Source of the DNA: Nocardia vinacea NBRC 16497
Lineage (GTDB): Bacteria; Actinomycetota; Actinomycetes; Mycobacteriales; Mycobacteriaceae
Assembly: GCF_000308835.1 (NCBI RefSeq)
Contig: NZ_BAGN01000158.1
Location: 1-64,000, forward strand
Reading direction: 5' to 3'
DNA: 64,000 bases
The notes under the pieces were generated by a model. It did no database searches. It saw only the letters and a program-made list of their open reading frames with translations, and was not told the DNA's origin. The first letter of the stretch is position 1; each line of letters starts with the position of its first letter. Below are positions 31,764 to 41,922 of the stretch, piece after piece. The translations under genes and the position numbers were made by a program.

Positions 31764-34700
31764 ATGGCTGTCCGCACGCCGCCGACCGATGAGGACATCT
31801 GGGTGGTACCCGCCGCCTGGTGGTCGAAAACCGATCCGTTCCGCGGCCGATGGCCCGCACGCAGGGTTGCCGTGAATGCGGCTGCGGCACAGACCATCTC
31901 CGACAAATTGGCGCAGTCCGCGAATCGGATCCGCGCCATCCTGAGCCATTCCGGCTCGCACAAGCCGCTCGCCGAGCAGGGTGCGCAATACCTGGAAGAT
32001 CGGCGTGCCGACCCGCTCGGCGCGGCCGTGTGCGCCGCGATCGGCATGGACACGAAGCTGTGGGATGACAACGCCCTCGGCCGCTACTACGACGACCACA
32101 CGGATCTGGCCGATTATCTGGTCGCAACCCACGGTCTCGGCTGTGCCGTGGCGACCGTGGCCGCACTCAGCGGCATCTGCGCGGAAGCGTCGGATACCTG
32201 GGGCGGGCAATCGAACCGCTTGGTGGTTTCACGTCCCTGCGATCCGCCCGCCACCCTGGTCCGCCGATTGCGCACCCTGCTGGCCGCCGCCGGGGAGATG
32301 GATTACGCCGACGCTCTGGACCAGGCACGGCAGCTGCGCCGCGGACCGCTCTCGATCCGATTGCTCACCTCGTACCTGTTCCCCACCGAACAGGACTGGG
32401 TTACAAACGATCTCGCCGATCCGAAACTCACCGACGGCTTCGGATCGATCTTCCTGCTCGCCTCGGTGACCGATTCGGCGCATGCGCACCGCATCCTCGA
32501 TCTGCTCGGCCGGCATTGGCATCTGCTGCGCGACAACAAATCGCTGATCTACAGTGTCGCAGCACATCTCGGCGCCGACGCCGCCTCGATCCTCACTCGG
32601 CTGTGGGAGGCGGGTCAGGGCAATAGCTCCGCACCGGGACCGGAAACCCTGTCGCGCATCCTCGCCCACCTCCCCGCTGACGAAGCGATGGACTTCCTGG
32701 CCGGGCATTCGTGGCGCAATGTGACCGCTGCGGCGCTGCTCGCCTCGACCGAACGGTTTCCGGCACGTGCCATGCGTGTGCCGGTGCACGGACCACCCGG
32801 CAGGAGAATGCCGCCGACTTCTGCCAGCACGTCCGCCGTCATCCCGAACTCGCCGTCGCCATGCGCGACGAACTGCCCGAATCCGCACAGCAGTTGATCA
32901 CCGAGAGTCTGCCGGAAGAGCAGACGGTCGATACGACTCCCACCCAACTGGTGCCCGCGATCCTGAGCACACCGCCATGGCAACGACCGCGCAGTAAGCC
33001 TGTTGCCACCGTAGCACTCGAAGTTCCTGGTGCCATTGATATTTCGTGGCTCGATGGCGAACGGCAGAAATGGCTCGACACGGTCGGCACGCTGTCCGAG
33101 AACGAGATACGCGAGCGGCTGGAGCGCATTCCGCCCGGCAATGATTTTCTCAACGACTGGACATTGCAGGCGCTCGCCCAGGTCGACTTTTCGATCGCGG
33201 AACCATATCTGCGCACCAGTACCGTGGGCTGGGGACTCTGGTCCGCCACTCCCCTGCTCGCACTCACGGCAAAACACGGTGCCGCTACGCATGATCTGGT
33301 CATCGACACTGTCACGAAGCGACCACGCGACCACGCTGCCGCGATCGCCCCTTTCGAAAGTCCGGCCGTCGCCGAACTGGTCGTGGACTGGCTGCGCTTG
33401 CGCTCGCGCCGCCGGATCGCGCTGGACTGGTTGCTCCGCCATCCGGCCTACGCCGCGACCGCGTTCATTCCGGGAGCGATCGGCAAGGCGCGCAAGGCAA
33501 GACGCACCCATGCCGCAGCTCTGCGCACCCTCGTCACACTCGGTTACACCGATGCCGTCATTGCCGCCGCGGCCGCCTATGACGCCACCGCGACGGTGCG
33601 CGAATTGCTCGATGCCGATCCCGCCGAGATCGTGCCCGCGCGGATTCCCGTTCTCCCGCAATGGTTGTCGATTTCGGAGCTGCCCGCGATCGGGCTGACC
33701 GGCGGCCACGCGCTGCCGCCCGGTGCGGTCGCCAATCTCGTTACGTTGATGATGATGTCGGAACCCGGAGCGCCGCATGCCGCGCTGGCACGTATTCGCG
33801 ACGACTGCGACGCGTCGAGTCTGGCCGCTGCGGCCGGTGCGATCCACGGCCAGTGGACCAGGGCGGGCGCGCCGTCGAAGGACACCTGGGTCTGGGAAGC
33901 GCTGGCTGCCTTGGGAAATGACGAGACGGTCGATGAGCTGCTGCCGAATATCCTTTGGAACGGGGCCAAGGACAATGCGCTCGACACCCTCGCCGCCATC
34001 GGTATCGACCGCGCCTTGTCGGCACTGATCACAGTGTACGAGAAGGGCCGGAACGCGGCGGTCCGGGAGGCGGCGCAGACCCGGGTCACCGATGTCGCGG
34101 ACGAATTGGGTTTGAGCGAGGATCAACTCGCCGACCGGCTGGTTCCCGATCTCGGCCTGCGCCCCGACGGTACGGCGCTGCTGGACTTCGGGCCGCGCCA
34201 ATTCGTGCTCGGCTTCGATGAGCAGCTGCGCCCCACCATTACCGGTACCGACGGCATCCGCTACCAGGCTCTGCCCAAAGCCGGAGTTCGCGACGACGAG
34301 TATTCGGCCACCGATGCGACCGCGACGTATCGCTCGATCCGCAAGTCGGTCAAGAAGTTCGCCGCCGATCAGATCCGGCGGCTCGAACGCGCCATGGTCA
34401 CCGAACGCCGCCTCACCCTGAACGAACTGCGCACCCTGTTCATCGCACATCCGGTGCGCATCAACGTGACTCGCCGACTGATCTGGGCGACCTATCGCAA
34501 CGATCAGGTGCTCGAGTCGTTCCGCATCGCCGCGGACAACACCTTCGTCGACGCCGACGACGCCACCCTCGAAGTCGCCGAGGATGCCGTCGTCGGAATT
34601 GCACATCCCCTCCACCTGGGCACCGAACTGACCGCCGCGTGGGCCGATGCGCTCGCCGATTACGAACTCCTGCAACCGTTTTCACAGATCGCCCGGGAGG

Positions 34701-35044
34701 TGCACCATCCGGGTCCGGAACTGCTCACCAGTTCCTCCGTGCCGACTCCAGCGAATGCAACTGTTCCCCTCGGCCGTATCCACGGCCTGACCAACCGCGG
34801 CTGGAATCCACCAGAACACGGCGACGGCGGTCGCATCGATACCTTCGACAAGCGGCTTCCGAACGACCGGGTGTTCAGTATCGGGATCGATCCGGGCATG
34901 GACCCGTTCGAATCGGTCGCGCCCGTGTACGAGCTCAGGTACGCCGCGCTTGCCGGACACAATGGCCCCACCTTCGCCGACCTCAGTCCGGTGACCGTGT
35001 CGGAAATCCTGCGTGATCTCGCCTGGCTCTGCGGCCCGCGCTGA
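31764..35044 (+). pseudogene. DUF4132 family protein, interrupted by a one-base deletion
   Basis: Two overlapping frames make one protein of about 1,090 residues, the usual size of DUF4132 (MolR-related) proteins. Frame 1 runs from ATG 31764 (GGGAG upstream) to near 32780 (..STERFPARAMRV). The next frame then continues ..GARTTRQENAADFCQHVRRH to the stop at 35044. Inserting one G at GTG-CCGGT (32778-32782) gives V-A-G-A-R and restores the frame. The C-terminal DUF4132 domain (FAADQIRRLERAMVTERRLT, YRNDQVLESFRIAADNTF, HPLHLG, QPFSQIAREVH) is intact. The N-terminal two-thirds are helical repeats. Function unknown. Sequencing error or recent inactivation are both possible; downstream codons look undamaged. 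Confidence 0.85.
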
Positions 35045-35161
35045 CAGCACTTCCTGGACGGACACAACAGGCAAATAGGCACATCAGATGCGGGCTCGTC
35101 CCGGACGGAAACTCTGCGGCGGCGCATGAATCACTTTTCGGGGGCCGGTAGGCTCGCGAAC

Positions 35162-35863
35162 ATGGGCACACAGGGTGAACCAGAGGCCATTGGTACGCGG
35201 GTCGAGGTCGTGCGCGTTTTCACGGACCCGACCGGGCGGGGCGGCAACGAGCTCGGTATCGCTCGCGCTGCCGATGTCGCCGAGGTCGACCACCAGGCGC
35301 TGGCGGCGAAGGCTGGGTACAGCGAGACCGTCGTTGTCGAGGACCCCGTCGACGAGGTCGCCAAGGTGCGGATCTACACCCCTGCGGTGGAGCTGCCCTT
35401 CGCCGGGCATCCGTCGGTGGGCACCGCGTGGTGGTTCGCCGAGCAGGGCCAGCCGGTGCGGACTCTGCAGGTGTCGGCAGGTGCGGTCGACGTCGAACTG
35501 ACCGACGGCCTCGTCTGGATCAAGGCACGCGGCGAATGGGCCCCGGATTTCACCTTCCACAAGCTCGACGATCTCGATGCGCTGGCGAATCTGCGCCCCG
35601 ACGATTTCACCACCGGCTCGCATTACCTCTGGACCTGGACCGACGAGCACCGCGGCGCCCTGCGCTCCCGCATGTTCGCCCCTGCCATGGGCGTCCCCGA
35701 GGACGAAGCCACCGGAGCCGCCGCCGTCGCCCTCACCGCGCTGCTGCGCCGCAGCCTGATCATCACCCAGGGCAGGGGCTCACAGATCTTCACCGAGTGG
35801 GACTCCGACGGTTGGGTCCGGCTCGGCGGCCGCGTCGTCGCCGACTCGGTCGTCCACCTCTAG
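35162..35863 (+). CDS. PhzF family isomerase/epimerase-like protein
   Basis: 233 residues from ATG 35162. It shows the duplicated PhzF/DapF-like fold: VEVVRVFTDPTGRGGNELGI, then YSETVVVEDP, VRIYTPAVELPFAGHPSVGT (the conserved glycine- and histidine-rich loop) and RMFAPAMGVPEDEATGAAAV. The usual catalytic Glu of PhzF (in the SE-T-vF position) is present as Glu in GYSETVVV. At 233 residues it is shorter than the typical 270-290. No phenazine genes are nearby, so the substrate is unknown. Confidence 0.85.
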   Translation: MGTQGEPEAIGTRVEVVRVFTDPTGRGGNELGIARAADVAEVDHQALAAKAGYSETVVVEDPVDEVAKVRIYTPAVELPFAGHPSVGTAWWFAEQGQPVRTLQVSAGAVDVELTDGLVWIKARGEWAPDFTFHKLDDLDALANLRPDDFTTGSHYLWTWTDEHRGALRSRMFAPAMGVPEDEATGAAAVALTALLRRSLIITQGRGSQIFTEWDSDGWVRLGGRVVADSVVHL

Positions 35864-35954
35864 ACCGCGAGTATCCGACGGTAGGTCCACTCGGCCTGCT
35901 ACCGGGGCATCGAGCTGGGACTCCGCGCGAACTGATCGGACCGCGGGGGACGCT

Positions 35955-36449
35955 CTATCCCGGCGGCTGCGGATGGCGGCCGGAATCGGAGACGAGTTCG
36001 GCGAGGCGGCGCAGCAGCGTGACGAGCTGGACCCGTTCGGTGGGCGTGAACGCCGTGTAGGCGCGGAGCTGGCGCTCGCGCAGCCGGGTCCGGAGCAAAG
36101 CGAGCCGCTCGGCGCCATCGTCGGTGAGGCTGACCAGGACTCGCCGCTCGTCCTCCGGGGATCGGCGGCGCACGACAACGCCCTTCGCCTCCAGTTGCTG
36201 CAACATGCGGGTGGCGGTGGGCACGCTGACATCCGCGTTGCTCGCCAGTCGTCCCACCGGGATGTCCGCCTCCCCGGCCAGCGGTTCCAGAAGTACGACC
36301 TGGGCCAGGGAGAGTCCACCGATCTGCTCGGCACCCGCCGAACGGGCCCGCCGCATGGCGACGAACAGCGCGTCGGCCGCCTGCGCGATCTCCTCCCCGG
36401 TTACGTCGGCATCCGCTGCGATCTGCTGGACATTGCCCGTGTTTGCCAC
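35955..36449 (-). CDS. MarR family transcriptional regulator
   Basis: 164 residues from GTG 36449. The winged helix is IGGLSLAQVVLLEPLAGEAD, then VGRLASNADVSVPTATRMLQ and KGVVVRRRSPEDERRVLVSL. It is divergent from an amidohydrolase gene. The 57-bp gap contains TTAGC-AA-GCTAA, a compact palindrome suited to a MarR dimer, so it probably controls the amidohydrolase and itself. Confidence 0.9.
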   Translation of the reverse strand: MANTGNVQQIAADADVTGEEIAQAADALFVAMRRARSAGAEQIGGLSLAQVVLLEPLAGEADIPVGRLASNADVSVPTATRMLQQLEAKGVVVRRRSPEDERRVLVSLTDDGAERLALLRTRLRERQLRAYTAFTPTERVQLVTLLRRLAELVSDSGRHPQPPG

Positions 36450-36474
36450 GCCTGCTAGCCTAGCATCACAATAA

Positions 36475-36486
36475 TTAGCAAGCTAA
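36475..36486. promoter_or_regulatory. Palindrome in MarR/amidohydrolase divergent promoter
   Basis: TTAGC-AA-GCTAA, 20 bp before the amidohydrolase start in a short AT-rich promoter. The related elements GCTAGCCTAGC and ATTAGTAAGC flank it. Probable MarR operator. Confidence 0.55.
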
Positions 36487-36506
36487 ATATTAGTAAGCGA
36501 GCGAAA

Positions 36507-37448
36507 ATGGCCTCTCCCTCCCGCATCGACGTCCACCAGCACCTCATCCCGCCTGCCTACCGGGAAGCAATGGACCGCCATGGGGAGACGGCCGGGGGTT
36601 GGCCCACACCCTCCTGGGATGCCGAGAGTGCGATCGCGATGATGGACCGCCGGTCGATCGCGACCGGCATCCTCTCGATCAGCTCACCGGGCACCCACTT
36701 CGGCGACGATGCGGAGGCCCGCGCGATCACCCGCGACGTCAACGAGTACAGCGCGGAGCTGACCAAGGACCGGCCCGACCGCTTCGGGTTCTTCGCGAGT
36801 CTCCCGCTACCGGACGTCGAGGCCGCGATCGCCGAAACCTCCTACGCGCTGGACGAACTGCACGCCGACGGTGTGGTGCTGCTATCCAACTACTACGGCC
36901 GCTACCTCGGCCACAAGGAGTTCGAGCCGCTCTGGGCCGAGCTCGACGCTCGCGCCGCGGTGGTTTTCATTCACCCCACCGCCCCGCCGATGCCGATGCT
37001 GGAGGGCATGCCGAGTCCCCTGCTGGACTTCCCTTTCGACACCACCCGCACCGCCGTACATATGTCGCTCAACGGAGTGATGAGCCGGCACACCCGAATG
37101 AAGGTGATCCTCTCGCATGCGGGCGGCTTCCTGCCTTACGCAGCCTGGCGGTTCACCGGAGGCGCCCAGTTCAACCCCGGCACAACGCCCATGGGCATTC
37201 TGACGGACCTGCAGCGCTTCTACTTCGACACCGCGCTGTCCACCACGCCGTCCGCCTTACCCTCTCTGCTGGCCTTCGCCACGCCCGGACACATCTGCTA
37301 TGGCAGCGACTTTCCCTTCGCCCCGGAAACAAGCGGTGACCTCCTCGACTCTCTACTGGAGAGCTACGAGGGCTTCGAACCCGGCCAGCTCGACGCGATC
37401 AATCGGGGTAGCGCCGAGGCCCTATTCCCCCGTCTCGCAGCCGCCTGA
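36507..37448 (+). CDS. Amidohydrolase family 2 (ACMSD-like) metal-dependent hydrolase/decarboxylase
   Basis: 313 residues of the TIM-barrel amidohydrolase superfamily. Metal-site features: N-terminal IDVHQHLIPP (H-x-H), VVFIHPTAPP (His), VILSHAGGFLPYAAWRF (His), and CYGSDFPFAPE (Asp). This layout is that of aminocarboxymuconate-semialdehyde decarboxylase and related gamma-resorcylate-type decarboxylases acting on aromatic or ring-derived carboxylates. Substrate unknown. Divergent from and probably controlled by the MarR gene. Confidence 0.87.
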   Translation: MASPSRIDVHQHLIPPAYREAMDRHGETAGGWPTPSWDAESAIAMMDRRSIATGILSISSPGTHFGDDAEARAITRDVNEYSAELTKDRPDRFGFFASLPLPDVEAAIAETSYALDELHADGVVLLSNYYGRYLGHKEFEPLWAELDARAAVVFIHPTAPPMPMLEGMPSPLLDFPFDTTRTAVHMSLNGVMSRHTRMKVILSHAGGFLPYAAWRFTGGAQFNPGTTPMGILTDLQRFYFDTALSTTPSALPSLLAFATPGHICYGSDFPFAPETSGDLLDSLLESYEGFEPGQLDAINRGSAEALFPRLAAA

Positions 37449-37469
37449 TCAGACAGCGGCGCGGGCGGC

Positions 37470-38144
37470 CTATCCGGAGACGGCGGCGATCAGCATGTAG
37501 GCCGTGCCGAGGTCCATGACGATATGCGGCACGATCGCGGATGTCAGTGCGCGGGTGATGAAGGAACCCGAATGCTGTGGGCCGGTTCGGATGCCGATCG
37601 GGTGGCCGAGCCAGCGCCGGCAACGGCCGGTGCTCGCCGCGACGATCAAGGCGAGCGCATCGGCGGTGAAGAGTACGGTCAGTGTCAGTGCCGGTCCGGG
37701 AGCCGGCCCGCCGGCGTGCATGCCCGCACTGTGTCCCGCGATCGAGTACAGCATGGCAGCCGCGACGGCGATGTGATCGCCGACGGCGATGATTCGATCA
37801 TCGGGTAGCGCACGAGTCGTGTTGCGCCACTGCACAATTCGATCTACCAGTAAGGCCGCGAAGACGATGATGAGCGCGATCAGCACACCGCGCAGCACCA
37901 CCGGATCCGCTCCCATCGGAAAGATCAGCATCGCAAGCATGACCATGCACATGATCAGATGGGCGGCATCGGACTCGTGACATGCCGCCGCATTCATGCC
38001 GGGCGAATCCGCTTGCAGGCGAACGGGTTCGGCCCTGCCGACGCCGTCCGGTGCCGCCAATCGCCCGAGCACCACCGCGGCCGCGAACACAAACGCCACC
38101 ACCACCGACCACCGCAAGGCGCCATACTCCTGCGCGAACTCCAC
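37470..38144 (-). CDS. DUF5134 domain-containing membrane protein
   Basis: About 224 residues from GTG 38144, preceded by GGGAGGTGG; GTG 38147 and ATG 38165 are alternatives. Six membrane helices are visible (WSVVVAFVFAAAVVLGRLAA, LIMCMVMLAMLIFPMG, VVLRGVLIALIIVFAALLV and others). The histidine/methionine-rich CHESDAAHLIMCMVMLAM region is typical of DUF5134 proteins, which may bind metal in the membrane. Function unknown. The in-frame stretch upstream to 38450 is low-complexity and unlikely to be coding. Confidence 0.75.
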   Translation of the reverse strand: MEFAQEYGALRWSVVVAFVFAAAVVLGRLAAPDGVGRAEPVRLQADSPGMNAAACHESDAAHLIMCMVMLAMLIFPMGADPVVLRGVLIALIIVFAALLVDRIVQWRNTTRALPDDRIIAVGDHIAVAAAMLYSIAGHSAGMHAGGPAPGPALTLTVLFTADALALIVAASTGRCRRWLGHPIGIRTGPQHSGSFITRALTSAIVPHIVMDLGTAYMLIAAVSG

Positions 38145-38319
38145 CACACCCACCTCCCAACCCATATCCTCCCCTCCATGCTCCCACCCCACCTCCCCCA
38201 CCCACCCCCCTTTCCCCCAACCCGAAACCCCAAGACACCCACTGGACGAATGATCACGTGGAAACCAGGGCGGCGAAACGCGAGAAGCCTCCGCCACCAG
38301 TTCCACCTGATCTTGATCG

Positions 38320-39357
38320 CTAGTGTGCGGCGCTGGGGCGGAGGCGCTCGGTGGCGGCGCGGGCGAAGCGGCCCGGCGAGATGCCGCGCCATTGTTTGAA
38401 GGCGTTGGAGAAGCTCGGGGCGCCGGAATAGCCCATGCGGTAGGCGACATCTTCGACGGTGAGACCGGTGGCGAGTAGTTCCTCGGCGAGGGTTCCGTAG
38501 GTTTCGACGGACAGCCGGCGGTAGGAGGTGCCCTCGTCGGCCAGTCGGCGACGCATTGTGCGCAGGCTCATGTGCAGGCGTTCGGCCACATCTTCCTGGG
38601 TGATGCGGCCGTTCATCTGATGTAGCAGCACCTCGCGCACCGATCCGGCAAGGCCCTGCCGCAAACCTCGGCGTTGCAGCAGGTCTGCGCACTGTTCCTC
38701 GAACATCAGCGCGGTGAGCGGGCTGGCATTGGGCATCGGTCGATCGATATCGGTGGCGTCGAAGACCGCGAGCTGCAGATCAGGAGATTCGATGCTGGGA
38801 ATCTCGAATTGCTCCAGTATCGGCCGCATTCGGGACAGCAGCCCACCGGCGACCTCGGCCCGCACCACCGGCGGCGGCACCCCGAACACCAGATACCAGT
38901 TGTAGAGCAGGGCCGCCACATCTCGTTCGGCGAGAAAGGCGCGCACATCTGGGGGCAGATCCCGGTCGTCGCCGTAGAGCCAGATCTCGTCGCCGTGATA
39001 GACGTGCCAGGCCCGCGCGAACGAGGTCATCATGCTGAAGTAGCGCATCGCGACATCGATGGCCGAACGCATGGTCGGACTGCTCAGCACCGCCATACCG
39101 AGTACGCCGTGGGTGGTGATGCGCGTGCGCATACCCGCCTCGAAGCCCAGTCCCGGTTGGTCGTCGAGCAAAGTGACGAGATTGCGGACGAGTAGAAGTT
39201 CCTGTGCCGCAGTGATCTCCGCGCCGGGCGTTTTCAACACCACCGGATCGATACCGGTGCCGCGCAGGAGGTCCGCGCGCGTCAGATTGTGATCATCGGC
39301 GAGCTCGGCAAGGATCGCCGCATTCGCCACCGACCGCCGCCACTCCCAAGAGGCCAC
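38320..39357 (-). CDS. AraC family transcriptional regulator (OruR/VirS-like)
   Basis: About 345 residues from GTG 39357 (a TTG at 39393 would add 12). The N-terminal domain (residues 1-220; AILAELADDHNLTRADLLRG, GHVLGMAVLSSPTMRSAIDV-like) is the arabinose-binding-like domain of the OruR/ArgR/VirS group. The C-terminal domain carries two helix-turn-helices (TQEDVAERLHMSLRTMRRRL and TVEDVAYRMGYSGAPSFSNA) and ends with the FKQWRGISPGRFARA signature. It is divergent from an SDR gene, its probable target. Ligand unknown; such regulators often sense fatty or hydroxy acids. Confidence 0.87.
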   Translation of the reverse strand: MASWEWRRSVANAAILAELADDHNLTRADLLRGTGIDPVVLKTPGAEITAAQELLLVRNLVTLLDDQPGLGFEAGMRTRITTHGVLGMAVLSSPTMRSAIDVAMRYFSMMTSFARAWHVYHGDEIWLYGDDRDLPPDVRAFLAERDVAALLYNWYLVFGVPPPVVRAEVAGGLLSRMRPILEQFEIPSIESPDLQLAVFDATDIDRPMPNASPLTALMFEEQCADLLQRRGLRQGLAGSVREVLLHQMNGRITQEDVAERLHMSLRTMRRRLADEGTSYRRLSVETYGTLAEELLATGLTVEDVAYRMGYSGAPSFSNAFKQWRGISPGRFARAATERLRPSAAH

Positions 39358-39400
39358 GGATACATCGTGAGCGCTGCTGGCCGATACTCGCAAGGTTTTG

Positions 39401-39432
39401 GCCGAACATCGTATATACCAAGCGAGTTCGGC
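39401..39432. promoter_or_regulatory. Inverted repeat in AraC/SDR divergent promoter
   Basis: GCCGAAC (39401-39407) and GTTCGGC (39426-39432) are exact inverted copies separated by 18 bp that include TATATA. Possible operator or promoter element for the AraC/SDR pair. Confidence 0.35.
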
Positions 39433-39545
39433 TCGAGCTGACCGGTATGCGCAATCTCATGACCCGATATCGCATGGCAACCGCACTATCGCATATCTAC
39501 CGTCATAGCTATTGTCGAGCGAAGACCAAGGTAGGCGAGAACGAC

Positions 39546-40274
39546 ATGCCGAGAAAGACCCTTGTCGGTACGCGCGTCGCGATTACGGGTGGCACCTACG
39601 GTATCGGCAAGGAGGCCGCATTGGCCTTCCTGGCCGCCGGTGCCGATGTGGCGATCGGCGACGCGGACACCGGCAAAGTGCGTGCAATCACCGCCCAGCT
39701 CAATCGGATTCATGGTGCCGATGCCGTCGGCCTTCCGGTCGAGGTCACCGACGGCGTGTGCTTCGCCGAATTCCTCGCGACCGCCGAACGCAGGCTGGGC
39801 GGTCTCGATGTCGTGGTGAATGCCGCCGACATAGAACCAACCGGTTCGTTTCTAGCCGAATCCGATCACGAGTCGGATCGGCAGATCGATATCAATCTCC
39901 GTGCGGTGATTACCGGATCCCGGCTCGCCGGAATACGATTCGTTCAACAGGGCCACGGACATATCGTCAATATCGGTTCGGCCATCGGCGTCACGGCCGC
40001 ACTCGGCGCCGCGGTGTACTGCGCAACCAAACATGCGGTGGTCGGACTCGGCACCGCACTGCACCGCGGACTCGCCGAACAGGGTGTACTGGTCAGCACC
40101 ATCGCGCCCGGTTACGCACCCGATCCGGAAGCGGTGGCGGACGCGATCGTCGACTGCGTCGAACACCGGCGCGGCGGACTGGTGGTGGTGCCGCCGACGG
40201 GGTGGTTCCGTACCGCGATGCCGGATCCGGCGCAGTTGCGTCAGACGATGCGACGGATGCTCGGCAGTATGTGA
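39546..40274 (+). CDS. SDR family oxidoreductase
   Basis: 242 residues from ATG 39546. Classical SDR: TGGTYGIG nucleotide loop, VVVNAADI in place of NNAG, catalytic Ser in NIGSAIG, and Tyr-x-x-x-Lys in YCATKHA. The C-terminus lacks the usual PVDGG end and instead has VEHRRGGLVVVPPTGWFRTA, a pattern seen in SDRs that act on lipidic or steroid-like substrates in mycolata. It lies opposite AraC and is convergent with FadD, 4 bp apart, hinting at lipid metabolism. Confidence 0.87.
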   Translation: MPRKTLVGTRVAITGGTYGIGKEAALAFLAAGADVAIGDADTGKVRAITAQLNRIHGADAVGLPVEVTDGVCFAEFLATAERRLGGLDVVVNAADIEPTGSFLAESDHESDRQIDINLRAVITGSRLAGIRFVQQGHGHIVNIGSAIGVTAALGAAVYCATKHAVVGLGTALHRGLAEQGVLVSTIAPGYAPDPEAVADAIVDCVEHRRGGLVVVPPTGWFRTAMPDPAQLRQTMRRMLGSM

Positions 40275-40278
40275 GCCG

Positions 40279-41922
40279 TCAGGCCGAGAGCTCCCGCAGG
40301 ACCCGTTTGAGTACCTTCCCGGTGGGGTTGCGCGGGAGCTCGTCGACGAACAGCACGTCACGCGGGACCTTGAAGCGGGCCAGATGCGACTTCACGTGCT
40401 CACGCACCTCGTCCGCGGTGAGCGAATACCCTTCGCGGACAACGACTACCGCGCGCAGTCGCTGGCCGTATCGATCGTCCTTGACCCCGAATGCGCTGAC
40501 CTCCGCCACTGCCGGATGCGCGGCGAGCAGTTCCTCGACCTCGCCCGGAAAGACGTTCTCGCCGCCGGAGACGATCATGTCGTCATCGCGTCCGTCGATG
40601 AAAAGTCTTCCAGCACTGTCGAAATGGCCGATATCGCCGGTGGACATCAGCCGTCCGATGCGCGCCTTGTCACCACCGCCGGTGTAGCCCTCGAATTGGT
40701 AGTTGTTGCCGACGAAGATGCGGCCGGTAGTGCCGGGGCTTACCTCTCGGTCGTTGTCATCGAAGATCTTCACGGTGGTACTGGGCACCGGAGAGCCGAC
40801 GCAGCCGGGCTCGACAGCCAGATCGGCAGGTGTCGCAATAGTCGCGTAGGCCACCTCCGTGGACCCGTAAACGTTGTACACCACCGGCCCGAATGCGTCG
40901 GTCACCCGGATGCACAGGTCGGCACCCAGCTGCGAGCCCGCGACGAAGATGATCCGCAACCGCGAAAGATCGCGCCCGGCAAACGCTTTCGGGCCGGCGT
41001 CGACGAGTCGCTGCAGCATCACCGGCACCGCGACCATGGCCGTGGCACCGTGGCGGTCCAGACTGTCCAGCACCTCCTGGGGATCGAAGCGCCGCCGGAT
41101 CACCAGCGTGGAACCGAAGCCGACCGCGAGGACGGCGTGCGCGAACCCGAGCGTATGGAATAGCGGCGCAGGGCATTCGGTGATTTCGCGGGCACGGAAC
41201 GGCACTTTGCCGAGGATGGCGCCCAGCGGTGACAGTGAGGCCGGCTCGCTGCTGCGCGGCGCACCTTTCGGAGTGCCGGTCGTCCCGCTGGTCAGCAGGA
41301 TGATGCGGGCGGCGGTGCGCGGCTTGCGCGGTGGCGTGCGCGCCGCACCCGCGATCAGATTGTCGATGGTGTCGACGCCCGGTTTATCGGCCCAGGCACG
41401 GTAGCGGCCCCGACGCGGCGTGAAATCGCCGAGCATACTTGCGTATTCGTCGTCGAAGATCAGCAGATCGGCGCCCTCGCGGGTCACCACCTCCCGCAGT
41501 TGCGGCGCCGCGAAATCGGTATTGAGCAGGATGATTCGCGCACCGCATTTCGCGGCGGCGAAGACCGCGTAGTGGAAGCCGCGGTGGTTGCGTGCCAGGA
41601 TGGCGACACCCTCGCCGTCGCGCAGTCCGCGCGCCCGCCAGGCATTCGCGAGCGCGGTGCTGCGCTCGTCGAGTTCACGAAAACTGACGCGGCCGAGTTC
41701 ATCGATGATGGCGGCGCGATCGCGATAGCGCAGGGCGGCAACCGTTGTCAGCCCGCCCAGCAGTCCGGAGCGCAGCACCGCGGCACCCATGAGGGCGAGT
41801 CGATCCGGGCGTTCGGGGGTCGCGAGTCCGGCACGCACCGTCAACGCGGCGTAATAGGTCTCATCGGCGGCCCGACGCGCCGCAGCCGCGGCCAGCGCCC
41901 CGACCTTGTTCGCAAACTTCAT
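40279..41922 (-). CDS. Fatty acyl-CoA/acyl-AMP ligase (FadD-like)
   Basis: 547 residues from ATG 41922. Adenylate-forming enzyme: ATP-binding motif LLTSGTTGTPKGAPR, NVYGSTEVAYATIATP, the MSTGDIGHFDSAGRLFIDGR hinge, GGENVFPGEVEELL and C-terminal PTGKVLKRVL with the catalytic Lys. It activates a fatty or other carboxylic acid as acyl-AMP and normally as acyl-CoA. Its ATG overlaps the stop of a small upstream gene (41919-42134) by 4 bp, so the two are translationally coupled. Acyl substrate unknown. Confidence 0.9.
   Translation of the reverse strand: MKFANKVGALAAAAARRAADETYYAALTVRAGLATPERPDRLALMGAAVLRSGLLGGLTTVAALRYRDRAAIIDELGRVSFRELDERSTALANAWRARGLRDGEGVAILARNHRGFHYAVFAAAKCGARIILLNTDFAAPQLREVVTREGADLLIFDDEYASMLGDFTPRRGRYRAWADKPGVDTIDNLIAGAARTPPRKPRTAARIILLTSGTTGTPKGAPRSSEPASLSPLGAILGKVPFRAREITECPAPLFHTLGFAHAVLAVGFGSTLVIRRRFDPQEVLDSLDRHGATAMVAVPVMLQRLVDAGPKAFAGRDLSRLRIIFVAGSQLGADLCIRVTDAFGPVVYNVYGSTEVAYATIATPADLAVEPGCVGSPVPSTTVKIFDDNDREVSPGTTGRIFVGNNYQFEGYTGGGDKARIGRLMSTGDIGHFDSAGRLFIDGRDDDMIVSGGENVFPGEVEELLAAHPAVAEVSAFGVKDDRYGQRLRAVVVVREGYSLTADEVREHVKSHLARFKVPRDVLFVDELPRNPTGKVLKRVLRELSA

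Noticed and set aside
32615..34675. 686-residue minus-strand open frame opposite the DUF4132 gene
   Set aside because: Arg/Gly/Asp-rich low-information protein typical of a shadow; the plus strand carries the conserved domain.
35162..35863. Phenazine biosynthesis locus because of PhzF
   Set aside because: No other phz gene is nearby; PhzF-fold proteins are widespread with unrelated functions.
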